Part shown: positions 1-6,368 of the stretch, piece by piece
Layout: every line of letters starts with the position of its first letter
How positions within the stretch are numbered: the first letter of the stretch is position 1
Notes under the pieces: generated by a model
What the model was told of the DNA's origin: nothing
Database searches by the model: none
The model's input: the letters and a program-made list of their open reading frames with translations, nothing else
DNA from: Acetobacteraceae bacterium
GTDB lineage: Bacteria; Pseudomonadota; Alphaproteobacteria; Acetobacterales; Acetobacteraceae
Assembly (NCBI GenBank): GCA_003164305.1
Contig: PLSZ01000440.1
Span: forward strand, 8,327-15,755
Length of the DNA: 7,429 bases
Direction: 5' to 3'
Translations under genes and position numbers: made by a program

Positions 1-444
1 GGCCCGACCGGGTGCCGGTATTTGGACGATCCTCGCCAGGCGGGCTATGTGCGCGACGGCTGGAACCTGACGGGGGATTCGTTCGCCCAGGATGAGGGGG
101 GGTATTTCCATTTCGCGGCACGGTCGGACGATATGATCGTGTCCTCGGGTTACAATATCGCCGGCCCGGAGGTGGAGGCGGCGCTGCTGGCCTGCGCCGA
201 GGTCCTGGACTGCGCTGTCATCGGTGTGGCGGATGCCGAGCGTGGGCAGATCGTGGAGGCGCATATCGTGCTGGTGGCGGGGGTGGCGGCTGACGAGGCG
301 ACGCGCAAGCGTCTGCAGGATTTTGTGAAGGCGACGATCGCGCCGTACAAGTATCCTCGGTCGGTGCGGTTCATCGATGTGTTGCCGAAGACGCAGACGG
401 GGAAGATCCAGCGGTTTCGGTTGCGGTTGGGGGGGGTGGGATAG
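1..444 (+). CDS. Aryl-CoA ligase, C-terminal part (2-aminobenzoate/benzoate-CoA ligase type)
   Basis: C-terminal 147 residues of an acyl/aryl-adenylating enzyme (ANL superfamily); the 5' part lies outside the window and frame 1 is open from the first base. Such enzymes convert an aromatic acid, ATP and CoA to aryl-CoA in the cytoplasm, feeding aromatic degradation. Visible core motifs: the A7 segment WNLTGD (about residues 21-26), the hinge and A8 region RSDDMIVSSGYNIAGPEVE, and the A10 region PKTQTGKIQR with the catalytic Lys at about residue 135. The opening GPTGCRYLDDPRQ followed by YVRDGWN is what I recognise from 2-aminobenzoate- and benzoate-CoA ligases; the exact substrate is uncertain. 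The protein ends GGVG, encoded over a G8 tract. Its codons are strongly biased to G in third position (gcg, gtg, ggg), unlike the polysaccharide genes to the right, so it is probably a resident metabolic gene bordering a separate locus. An internal TTG at 22 is not a real start. Confidence 0.9.
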   Translation, partial: GPTGCRYLDDPRQAGYVRDGWNLTGDSFAQDEGGYFHFAARSDDMIVSSGYNIAGPEVEAALLACAEVLDCAVIGVADAERGQIVEAHIVLVAGVAADEATRKRLQDFVKATIAPYKYPRSVRFIDVLPKTQTGKIQRFRLRLGGVG

Positions 445-529
445 GCCCAGGGCATTTGGCCGGATTTGGAAAGAGGTCCCATATTCTGGAACTCACCCGC
501 TCCCTGAGGGGATGCCGCGGCTTTTTATC

Positions 530-558
530 TTGATCTTTATCAAGCATCTTTGGATATT
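530..558 (+). promoter_or_regulatory. Candidate sigma70-type promoter for the methyltransferase gene
   Basis: A -35-like TTGATC (530-535, 4 of 6 matches to TTGACA) lies 17 bases upstream of a -10-like GATATT (553-558, 4 of 6 matches to TATAAT). A transcript would start near 565, just ahead of the ribosome binding site at 572-576. The spacing is ideal and the region is AT-rich, but each box is imperfect, so this is a prediction only. Confidence 0.4.
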
Positions 559-571
559 GGAAATCCCGCTC

Positions 572-576
572 AGGAG
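572..576 (+). promoter_or_regulatory. Ribosome binding site that fixes the methyltransferase start
   Basis: AGGAG lies five bases before ATG 582. An in-frame GTG at 576 overlaps this Shine-Dalgarno sequence and therefore cannot use it, so ATG 582 is preferred over the two-residue-longer start. Confidence 0.7.
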
Positions 577-581
577 TGGAC

Positions 582-1553
582 ATGCTCGAGAAAACGCTGG
601 CGCTGCTGGCTAATGTAAAGCCGGGAACGTATCTGCCGGACGACGTTGAATGCTTCGACCCGGCGGAACTTGACCTCCTGGGCCGTTTGCTCGATCGGCT
701 GCTCTACAGCCCGTCCCAGATCCGCGGTTACCTGCAACAGAAATTTGGCGTGACCATCACCCGTGCGGATTTTTACGCCGAGATCCCCACGATCGCCGAT
801 CTGGAACGGTCGTTCGCATCGCCCTCGCTGCTGACGCTGGATGGCGTGTTTCCTCCCAACGCCGAAATGGTGGTGGAACTGGAGCGCCTGATAAGAGTGT
901 CGCATGAGTTCAATCCGCCGAAATCGAACGCGCCACCGGGCGAATACATGTGGGAAAACGGCGCTTTCTCCTTTTCCGATGCGATGGCGTATTATGCGAT
1001 GATCCGGACGCGCCGGCCGCGAACCATCGTCGAGGTTGGCAGCGGCTGGTCGACCAGAGTCGCGCAAATGGCCTGCGCGAAGAACGGCATGGGACGCATC
1101 ATCTGCGTTGAACCGTTCCCAAGTGAATTTTTGACGTCACTGTCCGGGATCGAACTGGTCAGGCGCCGGGTTCAGGACATCGAGACGGACTTCTTTACCG
1201 GATTGTTGCGGGACGGCGATATTCTGTTCATCGACTCAACGCATACCGTGCGGCACGACAGCGATTGCCTGCATTTATATCTTCGTGTTTTGCCGGAGAT
1301 CGAGGCGTCCATAACAGTGCATGTTCACGACATCTATCTGCCGGAAAGTCTGCCCCTCAATCAGATGCGCGACAATCAGATCTTTTGGAATGAGCAATAT
1401 CTGCTCTATGCTTATATGATTTCGAATCCTAAGACGCGGGCCATTTATGGCAGTCGTTACCACATCAAACATAACGCGGGGATGCTGAATCAGTTCATGC
1501 ATGGCCGCTTCCAACCGGGCGGTGCCAGCTTTTGGTTTGAGCAAACGAGTTGA
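582..1553 (+). CDS. Class I SAM-dependent methyltransferase (Methyltransf_24-like)
   Basis: 323 residues from ATG 582. The Rossmann-fold SAM-binding motif I is VEVGSGWST (about residues 150-158), followed by the acidic end of beta-2, CVEPFP (about 175-180). The segment DILFIDSTHTVRHDSD (about 213-228) and the later VHVHDIYLPE (about 246-255) resemble the acidic/His positions that bind a metal in TylF-like and related O-methyltransferases. The C-terminal NQIFWNEQYLLYAYM is a signature I associate with this methyltransferase group, often found in polysaccharide and glycopeptide loci. About 120 residues precede the catalytic domain and are not recognised. There is no signal peptide or membrane segment, so it should act in the cytoplasm. 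It has its own candidate promoter and converges on the hydrolase gene 32 bases downstream. By context it may O-methylate a sugar or a precursor of the surface glycan; the acceptor is unknown. The methyltransferase assignment is firm and the substrate is not. Confidence 0.88.
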   Translation: MLEKTLALLANVKPGTYLPDDVECFDPAELDLLGRLLDRLLYSPSQIRGYLQQKFGVTITRADFYAEIPTIADLERSFASPSLLTLDGVFPPNAEMVVELERLIRVSHEFNPPKSNAPPGEYMWENGAFSFSDAMAYYAMIRTRRPRTIVEVGSGWSTRVAQMACAKNGMGRIICVEPFPSEFLTSLSGIELVRRRVQDIETDFFTGLLRDGDILFIDSTHTVRHDSDCLHLYLRVLPEIEASITVHVHDIYLPESLPLNQMRDNQIFWNEQYLLYAYMISNPKTRAIYGSRYHIKHNAGMLNQFMHGRFQPGGASFWFEQTS

Positions 1554-1571
1554 GTTGGAGGCGACTGGCCG

Positions 1572-1590
1572 AGGTTATGAACCTTTTATT
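1572..1590 (+). terminator. Weak hairpin plus T-rich tail between convergent genes
   Basis: AGGTT (1572-1576) and AACCT (1580-1584) can pair around a three-base loop, followed by TTTATT. On the plus strand this could end methyltransferase transcription; it overlaps the stop codon of the hydrolase on the other strand. The stem is only five pairs, so termination would be weak. Confidence 0.25.
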
Positions 1591-3163
1591 GCCCGATTTC
1601 GCAGGCGTCCGTTGTTTGGTTGAACCGCACGGATGATTTAAAGGTTGCGACGCTATTGTCCCGACCATAGGCTCGCGCTTCGACGGCGGCAACGCGCGCG
1701 CCCAGGTGACTGGGGTCGAAACGAAGCTGATAGGGTGGTGAGGTGACAACTCCCACGCTTTGGCCATCGACCAAAAATTCCACCTTCGACGGTAGCTTCG
1801 CCCCGACGCTGGCCACCGCGTAGAGGTCAATCGGTTGATTGACGGTCGCGCAGGGTAACGGCCAGGTCAAAACCACTCTGGGCTCGGGGCCGACCGGTGG
1901 AGCGGTGAGAGCCGACCGAAGCATGGCCATCGATTGTTCGCCATGACCTGGTTCGATCCGATAGTCTCGACCCTCAAGGTCAGGGGACTGATGGGTGCTG
2001 GCCTGATAGAATTCCCACACCCAGATCGCGGCGTAATCCGCCATTCCTTGCCCGACCGCGTTCGCGACATCACCAAACAAGGGGGCCCCGTCCGGACCGC
2101 CGAACTCGCCGATGAAGACCTTCTTGCCGAGCGGATGGAACAGCCTCGCGATGATATCAACCATGTCGATCTCCCGGTATGCCGACAATTCGGGGCGGAC
2201 ATCGACCGGATACAGATGCAGACTGACGATATCGAAAGGGGCATGCATCTTCAGCATCAGGTCGGTGAACTCCGCCATCGAGTCCGGGGTCCAATCGGGA
2301 CCCCCCGCGAATTCCGGGCGTCTGATGAGATGCGTGGCGGCCGGTCGCGGCAATCCGAAGCCGGACGAAACGCCTCGCGTGGGATCTTGCCGTTTGATCA
2401 GGGCGACGATGTCGCGGGAGAACGCTATCAACGCATCGGTCGAATAGTTTCCGGTCGAACGGCAAACCGGAGAATCCCGGCCGGACTGTTTCACGCACCG
2501 GCCCTCCAGGTCCATATCCTCACCGTTATTGAACTCATTGCCCATTTCATAGAACAAAATGGTTTTTCGGGCGCGATAACGTGAAATGAACTCGGAGATA
2601 AATTGCTTCGCCAGATCTCGGCTGCGCGACCGCGGGTCGGTGAGAAAGGTCGTGACCGTCTCACTCTCCAACGATGGAAACTGGATCAGATTGAACAACA
2701 GCGACGGCACGAGCCGGATGCCGGCTCGATCCAGCTCATCGAACATCAAATCGACGTCCGACCACCATTTCGATGGATCGGCCTGCCAGAGCGCCAGATC
2801 GTTTTGCACCGGCGAATCCGGCCAGGATGGCCCGAACCCCGCAGCCGGAACTCTCACGAACGTAAAGCCGGCATCTCGCGCATCGAGGATGGATTTGACG
2901 CCCATCGCCCGCGTGATTCGCAGCCAGGGCGGAGATCCGTCACCGCCACCGGCGCGCCCGGTGAACTGGCGCACCAGGTCGAAGGCGTTCGCTCCCATTT
3001 GGCCGGAGGGCAGATCAGTCGAATGGGCGCACGAACACATGATCCAATATATAATCGCTCCGAGCAGAATCCGAAGATGCGATCGCCCGTGTCGGCCTCG
3101 GCCGAGCAGAACTGACCGGCTTGCTTTTTGCCCATTCGCCGCATAGTTTCCGCGCCCGATCAT
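1586..3163 (-). CDS. Exported glycoside hydrolase, clan GH-A (GH5-like), with C-terminal Ig-like domain
   Basis: 525 residues from the ATG at 3163. A basic N-terminus (GRGRHGRSHLR, to about residue 31) precedes a hydrophobic segment (about 32-44) ending in MCSCAHS, so the protein is probably exported; a lipid anchor on Cys43 or Cys45 is possible, although the lipobox is poor. The TIM-barrel shows clan GH-A landmarks in order: TFVRVP with Arg104, FYEMGNE with acid/base Glu210, SLHLYP with His316 and Tyr318, FIGEFGG with nucleophile Glu353, and WVWEF near 381-385. Residues about 429-515 resemble a bacterial Ig-like domain (KVEFLVDGQSVG, then SPPYQLRFD). Cys438 and Cys521 flank it, and Cys223/Cys234 form another potential disulfide. 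It presumably cleaves beta-glycosidic bonds in the periplasm or at the cell surface; beside a GT61 gene it may trim or release the locus polysaccharide. The exact family and substrate are not determinable here. The reading frame stays open to 3577, but that extension overlaps the divergent gene and lacks hydrolase features. Confidence 0.85.
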   Translation of the reverse strand: MIGRGNYAANGQKASRSVLLGRGRHGRSHLRILLGAIIYWIMCSCAHSTDLPSGQMGANAFDLVRQFTGRAGGGDGSPPWLRITRAMGVKSILDARDAGFTFVRVPAAGFGPSWPDSPVQNDLALWQADPSKWWSDVDLMFDELDRAGIRLVPSLLFNLIQFPSLESETVTTFLTDPRSRSRDLAKQFISEFISRYRARKTILFYEMGNEFNNGEDMDLEGRCVKQSGRDSPVCRSTGNYSTDALIAFSRDIVALIKRQDPTRGVSSGFGLPRPAATHLIRRPEFAGGPDWTPDSMAEFTDLMLKMHAPFDIVSLHLYPVDVRPELSAYREIDMVDIIARLFHPLGKKVFIGEFGGPDGAPLFGDVANAVGQGMADYAAIWVWEFYQASTHQSPDLEGRDYRIEPGHGEQSMAMLRSALTAPPVGPEPRVVLTWPLPCATVNQPIDLYAVASVGAKLPSKVEFLVDGQSVGVVTSPPYQLRFDPSHLGARVAAVEARAYGRDNSVATFKSSVRFNQTTDACEIGQ

Positions 3164-3169
3164 GATCAT

Positions 3170-3173
3170 CCTC
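3170..3173 (-). promoter_or_regulatory. Ribosome binding site that supports the hydrolase start at 3163
   Basis: On the minus strand GAGG is followed by six bases (ATGATC) and then ATG at 3163. The nearer in-frame ATG at 3169 directly abuts GAGG, so the second ATG has much better spacing. Both give almost the same protein (two residues different). Confidence 0.6.
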
Positions 3174-3191
3174 GGCGGATGGTGCACGAGG

Positions 3192-3200
3192 TGGTATAAT
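3192..3200 (+). promoter_or_regulatory. Extended -10 promoter for the GT61-ligase-ACP-WcbI operon
   Basis: TGGTATAAT is a perfect TATAAT hexamer (3195-3200) preceded by the extended -10 TG dinucleotide with one-base spacing. The -35 position for a 17-base spacer (3172-3177, TCGGCG) does not match consensus, as is usual for extended -10 promoters. Transcription would start near 3207, only about 11 bases before ATG 3218. The 54-base divergent region must also drive the hydrolase on the other strand; there I see only a weak candidate (TTGCAT at 3223-3218 and CATTAT 16 bases further on). Transcription of the two directions may therefore interfere. Confidence 0.55.
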
Positions 3201-3217
3201 GCGTGACCAGGCACAGG

Positions 3218-4471
3218 ATGCAAAATGTGATGAACGCAGCGCCTTTGCATCCTCAGTTCGGGAAAGCGGATGCTGTCCTGGAACTCGGCGCTCGCGTTGG
3301 ACTCAAGGTCGCCAACCCTTGGCATTCCGCCGCGGTTCCCGACATACTCAGGCAAATCCGCACCCTCCTTTCGCCAACCAGCAACGGGCAGATTGTGGTT
3401 TCGTCCGCCGAGGAACTCAGCCTGGGGTGGACGCCAATTCATTACCCGACCAGACGAGATCTCACTCCGGCGGTCTTCACCAACGGATTGCCGGACTGTT
3501 TCGGCACCGGCGGCAGGATCACCGCGTTCAGCCCGGAATTCAAGGTATTGTCCGTTCCGAATGGCTATTTTGGACATTTCTTCGGAGCGCCAATGGTGCT
3601 GGCATCAGACAAGCGTACGATCGTCAGAGATGTCAGCTCCCACTACAGCGATCTCTATCAATACTACGACATGGATGCTGCCGGAATCCTCGACGCGGCG
3701 CCCTTCATCGATGGGACCGTTATACCGATCTCCGACGACATACGTCCGTTGAACTTCTGCCACTGGCTGGTGGACTGGCTGCCGCGACTGGCCTTCCTGG
3801 GCGCCCGCGCCACCTTGTCCTCGGTCTATGTCGTGACCACACCGCTGATCGCCAAATTCCAGCGCGACTCGCTTCGGATGTGCGGTTTCGATGAATCGCG
3901 GGTGATCGCTCTCGACGAGTATCAGGCGGTGCGGGCGCGAGAATTGCTGGTGCCGAGCGATTTGCGGGCCATCCCGCATCCGATCCATAAAGGCGCGCCA
4001 TGGGCGCTGTCCTGGCTTCGCTCCACCGTCGGCCTGGGCTCGGTCATGGAGGTCGGAGACGATCTTCGGCGGCGTGAGAAAATCTATGTATCGCGCTCCG
4101 ACGCGTCTCGCCGCAGGATCGTCAACGACGCGGAATTCGCGACCGCGCTCGCGAGGCTGGGTTACCGGAGAATTGAGTTAGCGGGCGCGTCGTTGGCGGA
4201 GCAGGTGACCGCGTTTGCTTACGCATCGCACATCATCAGTCTACATGGCGCGGGGCTCAGCAATCTGGCTTTCGCGGCGCCGGGCACCCAGGTCATTGAG
4301 ATTTTCCCGGAACGTTACGGTATTCTGTCATTCGCGGTGATCGCGGCCAGCGTGCAATGTCCTTACGCGACCTATATCGCCGACAGGACCGTCGCCGGGG
4401 AAAACACCCAGTCGGACGATGTGGAGGTAGACGTGGCGCGGTTTCTGAGTGCCTGCGGCGAGTTGCTTTGA
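3218..4471 (+). CDS. GT61-family (DUF563) glycosyltransferase
   Basis: 417 residues from ATG 3218. It transfers a sugar from a nucleotide-sugar donor, probably in the cytoplasm during surface-glycan assembly; no signal peptide or membrane span is seen. Diagnostic GT61/DUF563 segments are NFCHWLVDWLPRL (about residues 179-191), KIYVSRSDASRRRIVN (about 288-303), and SLHGAGLSNLAFAAPG (about 341-356) followed by VIEIFPE. Length and motif order fit bacterial GT61 proteins of capsule and exopolysaccharide loci; the sugar and linkage are unknown. Start choice is uncertain: GTG 3203, ATG 3218 and ATG 3230 are all in frame. GTG 3203 would precede the transcription start predicted from TATAAT at 3195-3200, and ATG 3218 has an AGG six bases upstream, so it is preferred. 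It is the first gene of a four-gene run, followed after 22 bases by an acyl-AMP ligase gene. Confidence 0.88.
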   Translation: MQNVMNAAPLHPQFGKADAVLELGARVGLKVANPWHSAAVPDILRQIRTLLSPTSNGQIVVSSAEELSLGWTPIHYPTRRDLTPAVFTNGLPDCFGTGGRITAFSPEFKVLSVPNGYFGHFFGAPMVLASDKRTIVRDVSSHYSDLYQYYDMDAAGILDAAPFIDGTVIPISDDIRPLNFCHWLVDWLPRLAFLGARATLSSVYVVTTPLIAKFQRDSLRMCGFDESRVIALDEYQAVRARELLVPSDLRAIPHPIHKGAPWALSWLRSTVGLGSVMEVGDDLRRREKIYVSRSDASRRRIVNDAEFATALARLGYRRIELAGASLAEQVTAFAYASHIISLHGAGLSNLAFAAPGTQVIEIFPERYGILSFAVIAASVQCPYATYIADRTVAGENTQSDDVEVDVARFLSACGELL

Positions 4472-4493
4472 TCGGCGAGAGGACGCCTGGCAA

Positions 4494-6083
4494 ATGATGC
4501 TTTTCGACCGGTTCGTTCAGCGGGCGGCACTAGCACCGAGCACCACGTTCTGCGTCGTCTTCGAGCATGGCAGGCCTCATGTTTATTCGAACGGTGCGGT
4601 CCTGTCGGACGCCCGTCGGATTTTTTCATTGCTTAAACAAAATGGTATCCGGACAGGGATGACTGTCGCGATCATCCTGGAACATCGTCGCGAGCTTTAT
4701 AGCAGCTTTATCGGGAGCGTTTTGGCCGGCGCCATCCCATCGTTCTTACCTCCGCTCACACGCAAACAGGACCCCGAGATATTCAGGCATTCAATGAAGA
4801 TGTTGATGGATCGGCTCGAACCGTCTTGCCTGATCGGCTCAGGGACCACGCTCCCTACCGCTGACGCCGCCGATTGTCTGACACTCGACGTTGATGCGTT
4901 ACCCACCAGTTCCGATGCCGCTGGCGAAGGTGCACCAGCGGCGAATGTAGACCAGATCGCGTTTCTGCAACATAGTTCGGGTACGACCGGCCTGAAAAAG
5001 GGCGTTTCTCTCTCGCACCGCGCCGTGCTTACGCAGATCGAGGCTTACGCCTCGACCATCGGACTCGTGCCGACCGATGTCGTTGCCAGTTGGCTTCCGC
5101 TCTACCACGACATGGGGCTCATTACTGGCTTCCTGATGCCCTCTGTGACCGGGATTCCGTTCGTGAGCATCGATGCGCTATTGTGGGTTGCGCAGCCGAC
5201 AGTCCTGCTCGATGCGATTGAGAAATATCGCGCGACGCTCGCCTGGATGCCTAATTTCGCTTTCCATCATCTGGTTCGCATGGCCGAGCCAGATCGGAGC
5301 TGGGACCTGTCCTCGATACGGATGATGGTCAATTGCTCGGAACCGTGCCGCGCCACGGCTTTCGATGCGTTCCTGTCTCGTTTCCAGGCGTTCGGGATTG
5401 TCCCCGAGGCCCTGCAGGTGAGCTATGCGATGGCCGAGAACGTCTTTGCCGTGACGCAGACCACCTCAGGCCAGCCGGTAAGTCGCAGTTCGCGGGCGCA
5501 GTATCTCGACTATCTCTCCTCAGGGCGTCCCATCCCTGGCACGGAGATCAGGATTCTGAACGACGACCGCGAGCAGGTTGACGATGGCGTCCTGGGTGAG
5601 ATTGTCATTTCCGGCAACTGCTTGTTCGATGGCTACCATAAGTTACCGCATCTCTCCACGCAGCGACTCCGGGACGGATGGTATGCATCCGGTGACCTTG
5701 GATTCATGGAGGATGACGAACTGTTTGTCGTCGGCCGTTTGGACGATGTATTGAATATAAACGGTAAAAAAGTCATCGCCCATGAAATCGAGGCCGAGCT
5801 TAACGCGCTGGACGGGATCGCACCTGGGCGTGTTCTCGTATATTCTGACTACGATGCCGAATCTGGTGCCACTCAATTGTTCGTCGCCGCTGAAACCATT
5901 GAAGTTTTCGATGACCGGCGATCCAATCTGCCGTCCGCCATCCGGCGCGCGGTATTCTCAGGCTGCGGAATTCGTCCGCATCATATTTCCATTGTGGATC
6001 GTGGTTTCCTTCTGAAATCAACCAGTGGCAAGATCAGTCGCCAGGCGAGCATCAGGAAGCTTTTGGCCAAAATACAGTCATAG
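4494..6083 (+). CDS. Acyl-adenylating enzyme, fatty-acyl-AMP-ligase (FAAL)-like
   Basis: 529 residues from ATG 4494. ANL-superfamily motifs appear in order: A3 P-loop HSSGTTGLKKG (about residues 160-170), LPLYHDMG (about 201-208), A5 YAMAE (about 311-315), A7 YASGDLG (about 397-403), hinge and A8 GRLDDVLNINGKK (about 414-426) and A10 STSGKISR with catalytic Lys513. It should activate a carboxylic acid with ATP to acyl-AMP. The LPLYHDMGL motif and the NCSEPCRATAFDAF region resemble FAALs, which pass the acyl group to an ACP rather than to CoA. This agrees with a stand-alone ACP gene 12 bases downstream, but CoA ligase activity cannot be excluded. The protein appears soluble. Start: GTG 4449 would overlap the preceding gene by 23 bases; ATG 4494 follows AGAGGA (4478-4483), although that spacing of 10 is longish, and ATG 4497 is an alternative. 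The acid substrate is unknown. Confidence 0.87.
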   Translation: MMLFDRFVQRAALAPSTTFCVVFEHGRPHVYSNGAVLSDARRIFSLLKQNGIRTGMTVAIILEHRRELYSSFIGSVLAGAIPSFLPPLTRKQDPEIFRHSMKMLMDRLEPSCLIGSGTTLPTADAADCLTLDVDALPTSSDAAGEGAPAANVDQIAFLQHSSGTTGLKKGVSLSHRAVLTQIEAYASTIGLVPTDVVASWLPLYHDMGLITGFLMPSVTGIPFVSIDALLWVAQPTVLLDAIEKYRATLAWMPNFAFHHLVRMAEPDRSWDLSSIRMMVNCSEPCRATAFDAFLSRFQAFGIVPEALQVSYAMAENVFAVTQTTSGQPVSRSSRAQYLDYLSSGRPIPGTEIRILNDDREQVDDGVLGEIVISGNCLFDGYHKLPHLSTQRLRDGWYASGDLGFMEDDELFVVGRLDDVLNINGKKVIAHEIEAELNALDGIAPGRVLVYSDYDAESGATQLFVAAETIEVFDDRRSNLPSAIRRAVFSGCGIRPHHISIVDRGFLLKSTSGKISRQASIRKLLAKIQS

Positions 6084-6084
6084 T

Positions 6085-6088
6085 GAGG
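6085..6088 (+). promoter_or_regulatory. Ribosome binding site for the ACP gene
   Basis: GAGG sits seven bases before ATG 6096, immediately after the ligase stop codon (6081-6083). It supports ATG 6096 over the out-of-frame ATG at 6092. Confidence 0.6.
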
Positions 6089-6095
6089 TTCATGA

Positions 6096-6368
6096 ATGCC
6101 GGAGATTCTCGAACGGATCGCGGAGGTGATTCGAGCGACCATGAAGCAGCCACGCCTTCAGATAGGTCCCGAAACGACCGCGGACGACGTCGATGGGTGG
6201 GATTCTCTGGCGCACGCCAGATTGCTTATGAACATCGAAAGCGCGTTCGGCATCCGCTTCGTTATCGCCGACGTTCTGGAGTTGGAAAACGTCGGCGACC
6301 TGGCTGCCGCGGTGGCTTCGACAATCGCCGCGGCCACGCGTCCCGACGCGGACCAGAAAGATGCGTAA
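6096..6368 (+). CDS. Stand-alone acyl carrier protein
   Basis: 90 residues, a normal length for a free-standing ACP. The phosphopantetheine attachment site is GWDSLAHARLL, with Ser37 in the canonical DSL motif. Upstream TTADDVDGWDS and downstream IESAFGIRF, then DVLELENVGDL, match the usual helix II and helix III pattern (VGDL near the end is typical). The protein is acidic in its core, as expected. It must be activated by a phosphopantetheinyl transferase encoded elsewhere, since none is in the window. It lies 12 bases after the adenylating enzyme, and its last 8 bases overlap the start of the WcbI-family gene, so the three are almost certainly co-translated. The likely role is to carry the acyl group made by the ligase to the acyltransferase. 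A housekeeping fatty-acid role is unlikely from this context. Confidence 0.88.
   Translation: MPEILERIAEVIRATMKQPRLQIGPETTADDVDGWDSLAHARLLMNIESAFGIRFVIADVLELENVGDLAAAVASTIAAATRPDADQKDA

Larger units (their letters stand above)
445..581. other. Intergenic spacer between catabolic gene and polysaccharide locus
   Basis: This 137-base non-coding stretch becomes markedly AT-rich from about 521 to 565, in contrast with the G-rich gene before it. It contains a small hairpin (TCCC 501-504 with GGGA 509-512), a GCCGCGGC palindrome at 514-521 running into five T, and an inverted repeat TTGAT/ATCAA at 530-534 and 539-543. The palindrome plus T run could act as a weak terminator for the ligase gene, but the stem has no room for a proper loop, so I do not call one. 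A candidate promoter is listed separately. Confidence 0.6.

Noticed and set aside
501..526. Possible intrinsic terminator (small hairpin, GCCGCGGC palindrome and T5)
   Set aside because: The palindrome has no loop and the hairpin before it has only four pairs and is not adjacent to the T run. This is too weak to call as a terminator.
570..1067. 165-codon minus-strand frame opposite the methyltransferase
   Set aside because: No family features, and the plus-strand frame shows the SAM-binding motif in the same interval.
1934..2584. 216-codon plus-strand frame inside the hydrolase gene
   Set aside because: Antisense shadow; the minus-strand frame holds the catalytic motifs of the hydrolase.
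3164..3577. N-terminal extension of the hydrolase reading frame up to an apparent start at 3577
   Set aside because: It runs antisense through the first 360 bases of the GT61 gene, has no hydrolase-like features, and would put the export signal about 170 residues inside the protein. The start at 3163 has a good ribosome binding site.
3199..3894. 231-codon plus-strand frame with a strong Shine-Dalgarno before ATG 3199
   Set aside because: It overlaps the GT61 gene in another frame, and its translation is rich in Arg, Gln and His without family motifs. The GT61 frame has clear conserved segments along its length, so no frameshift need be invoked.
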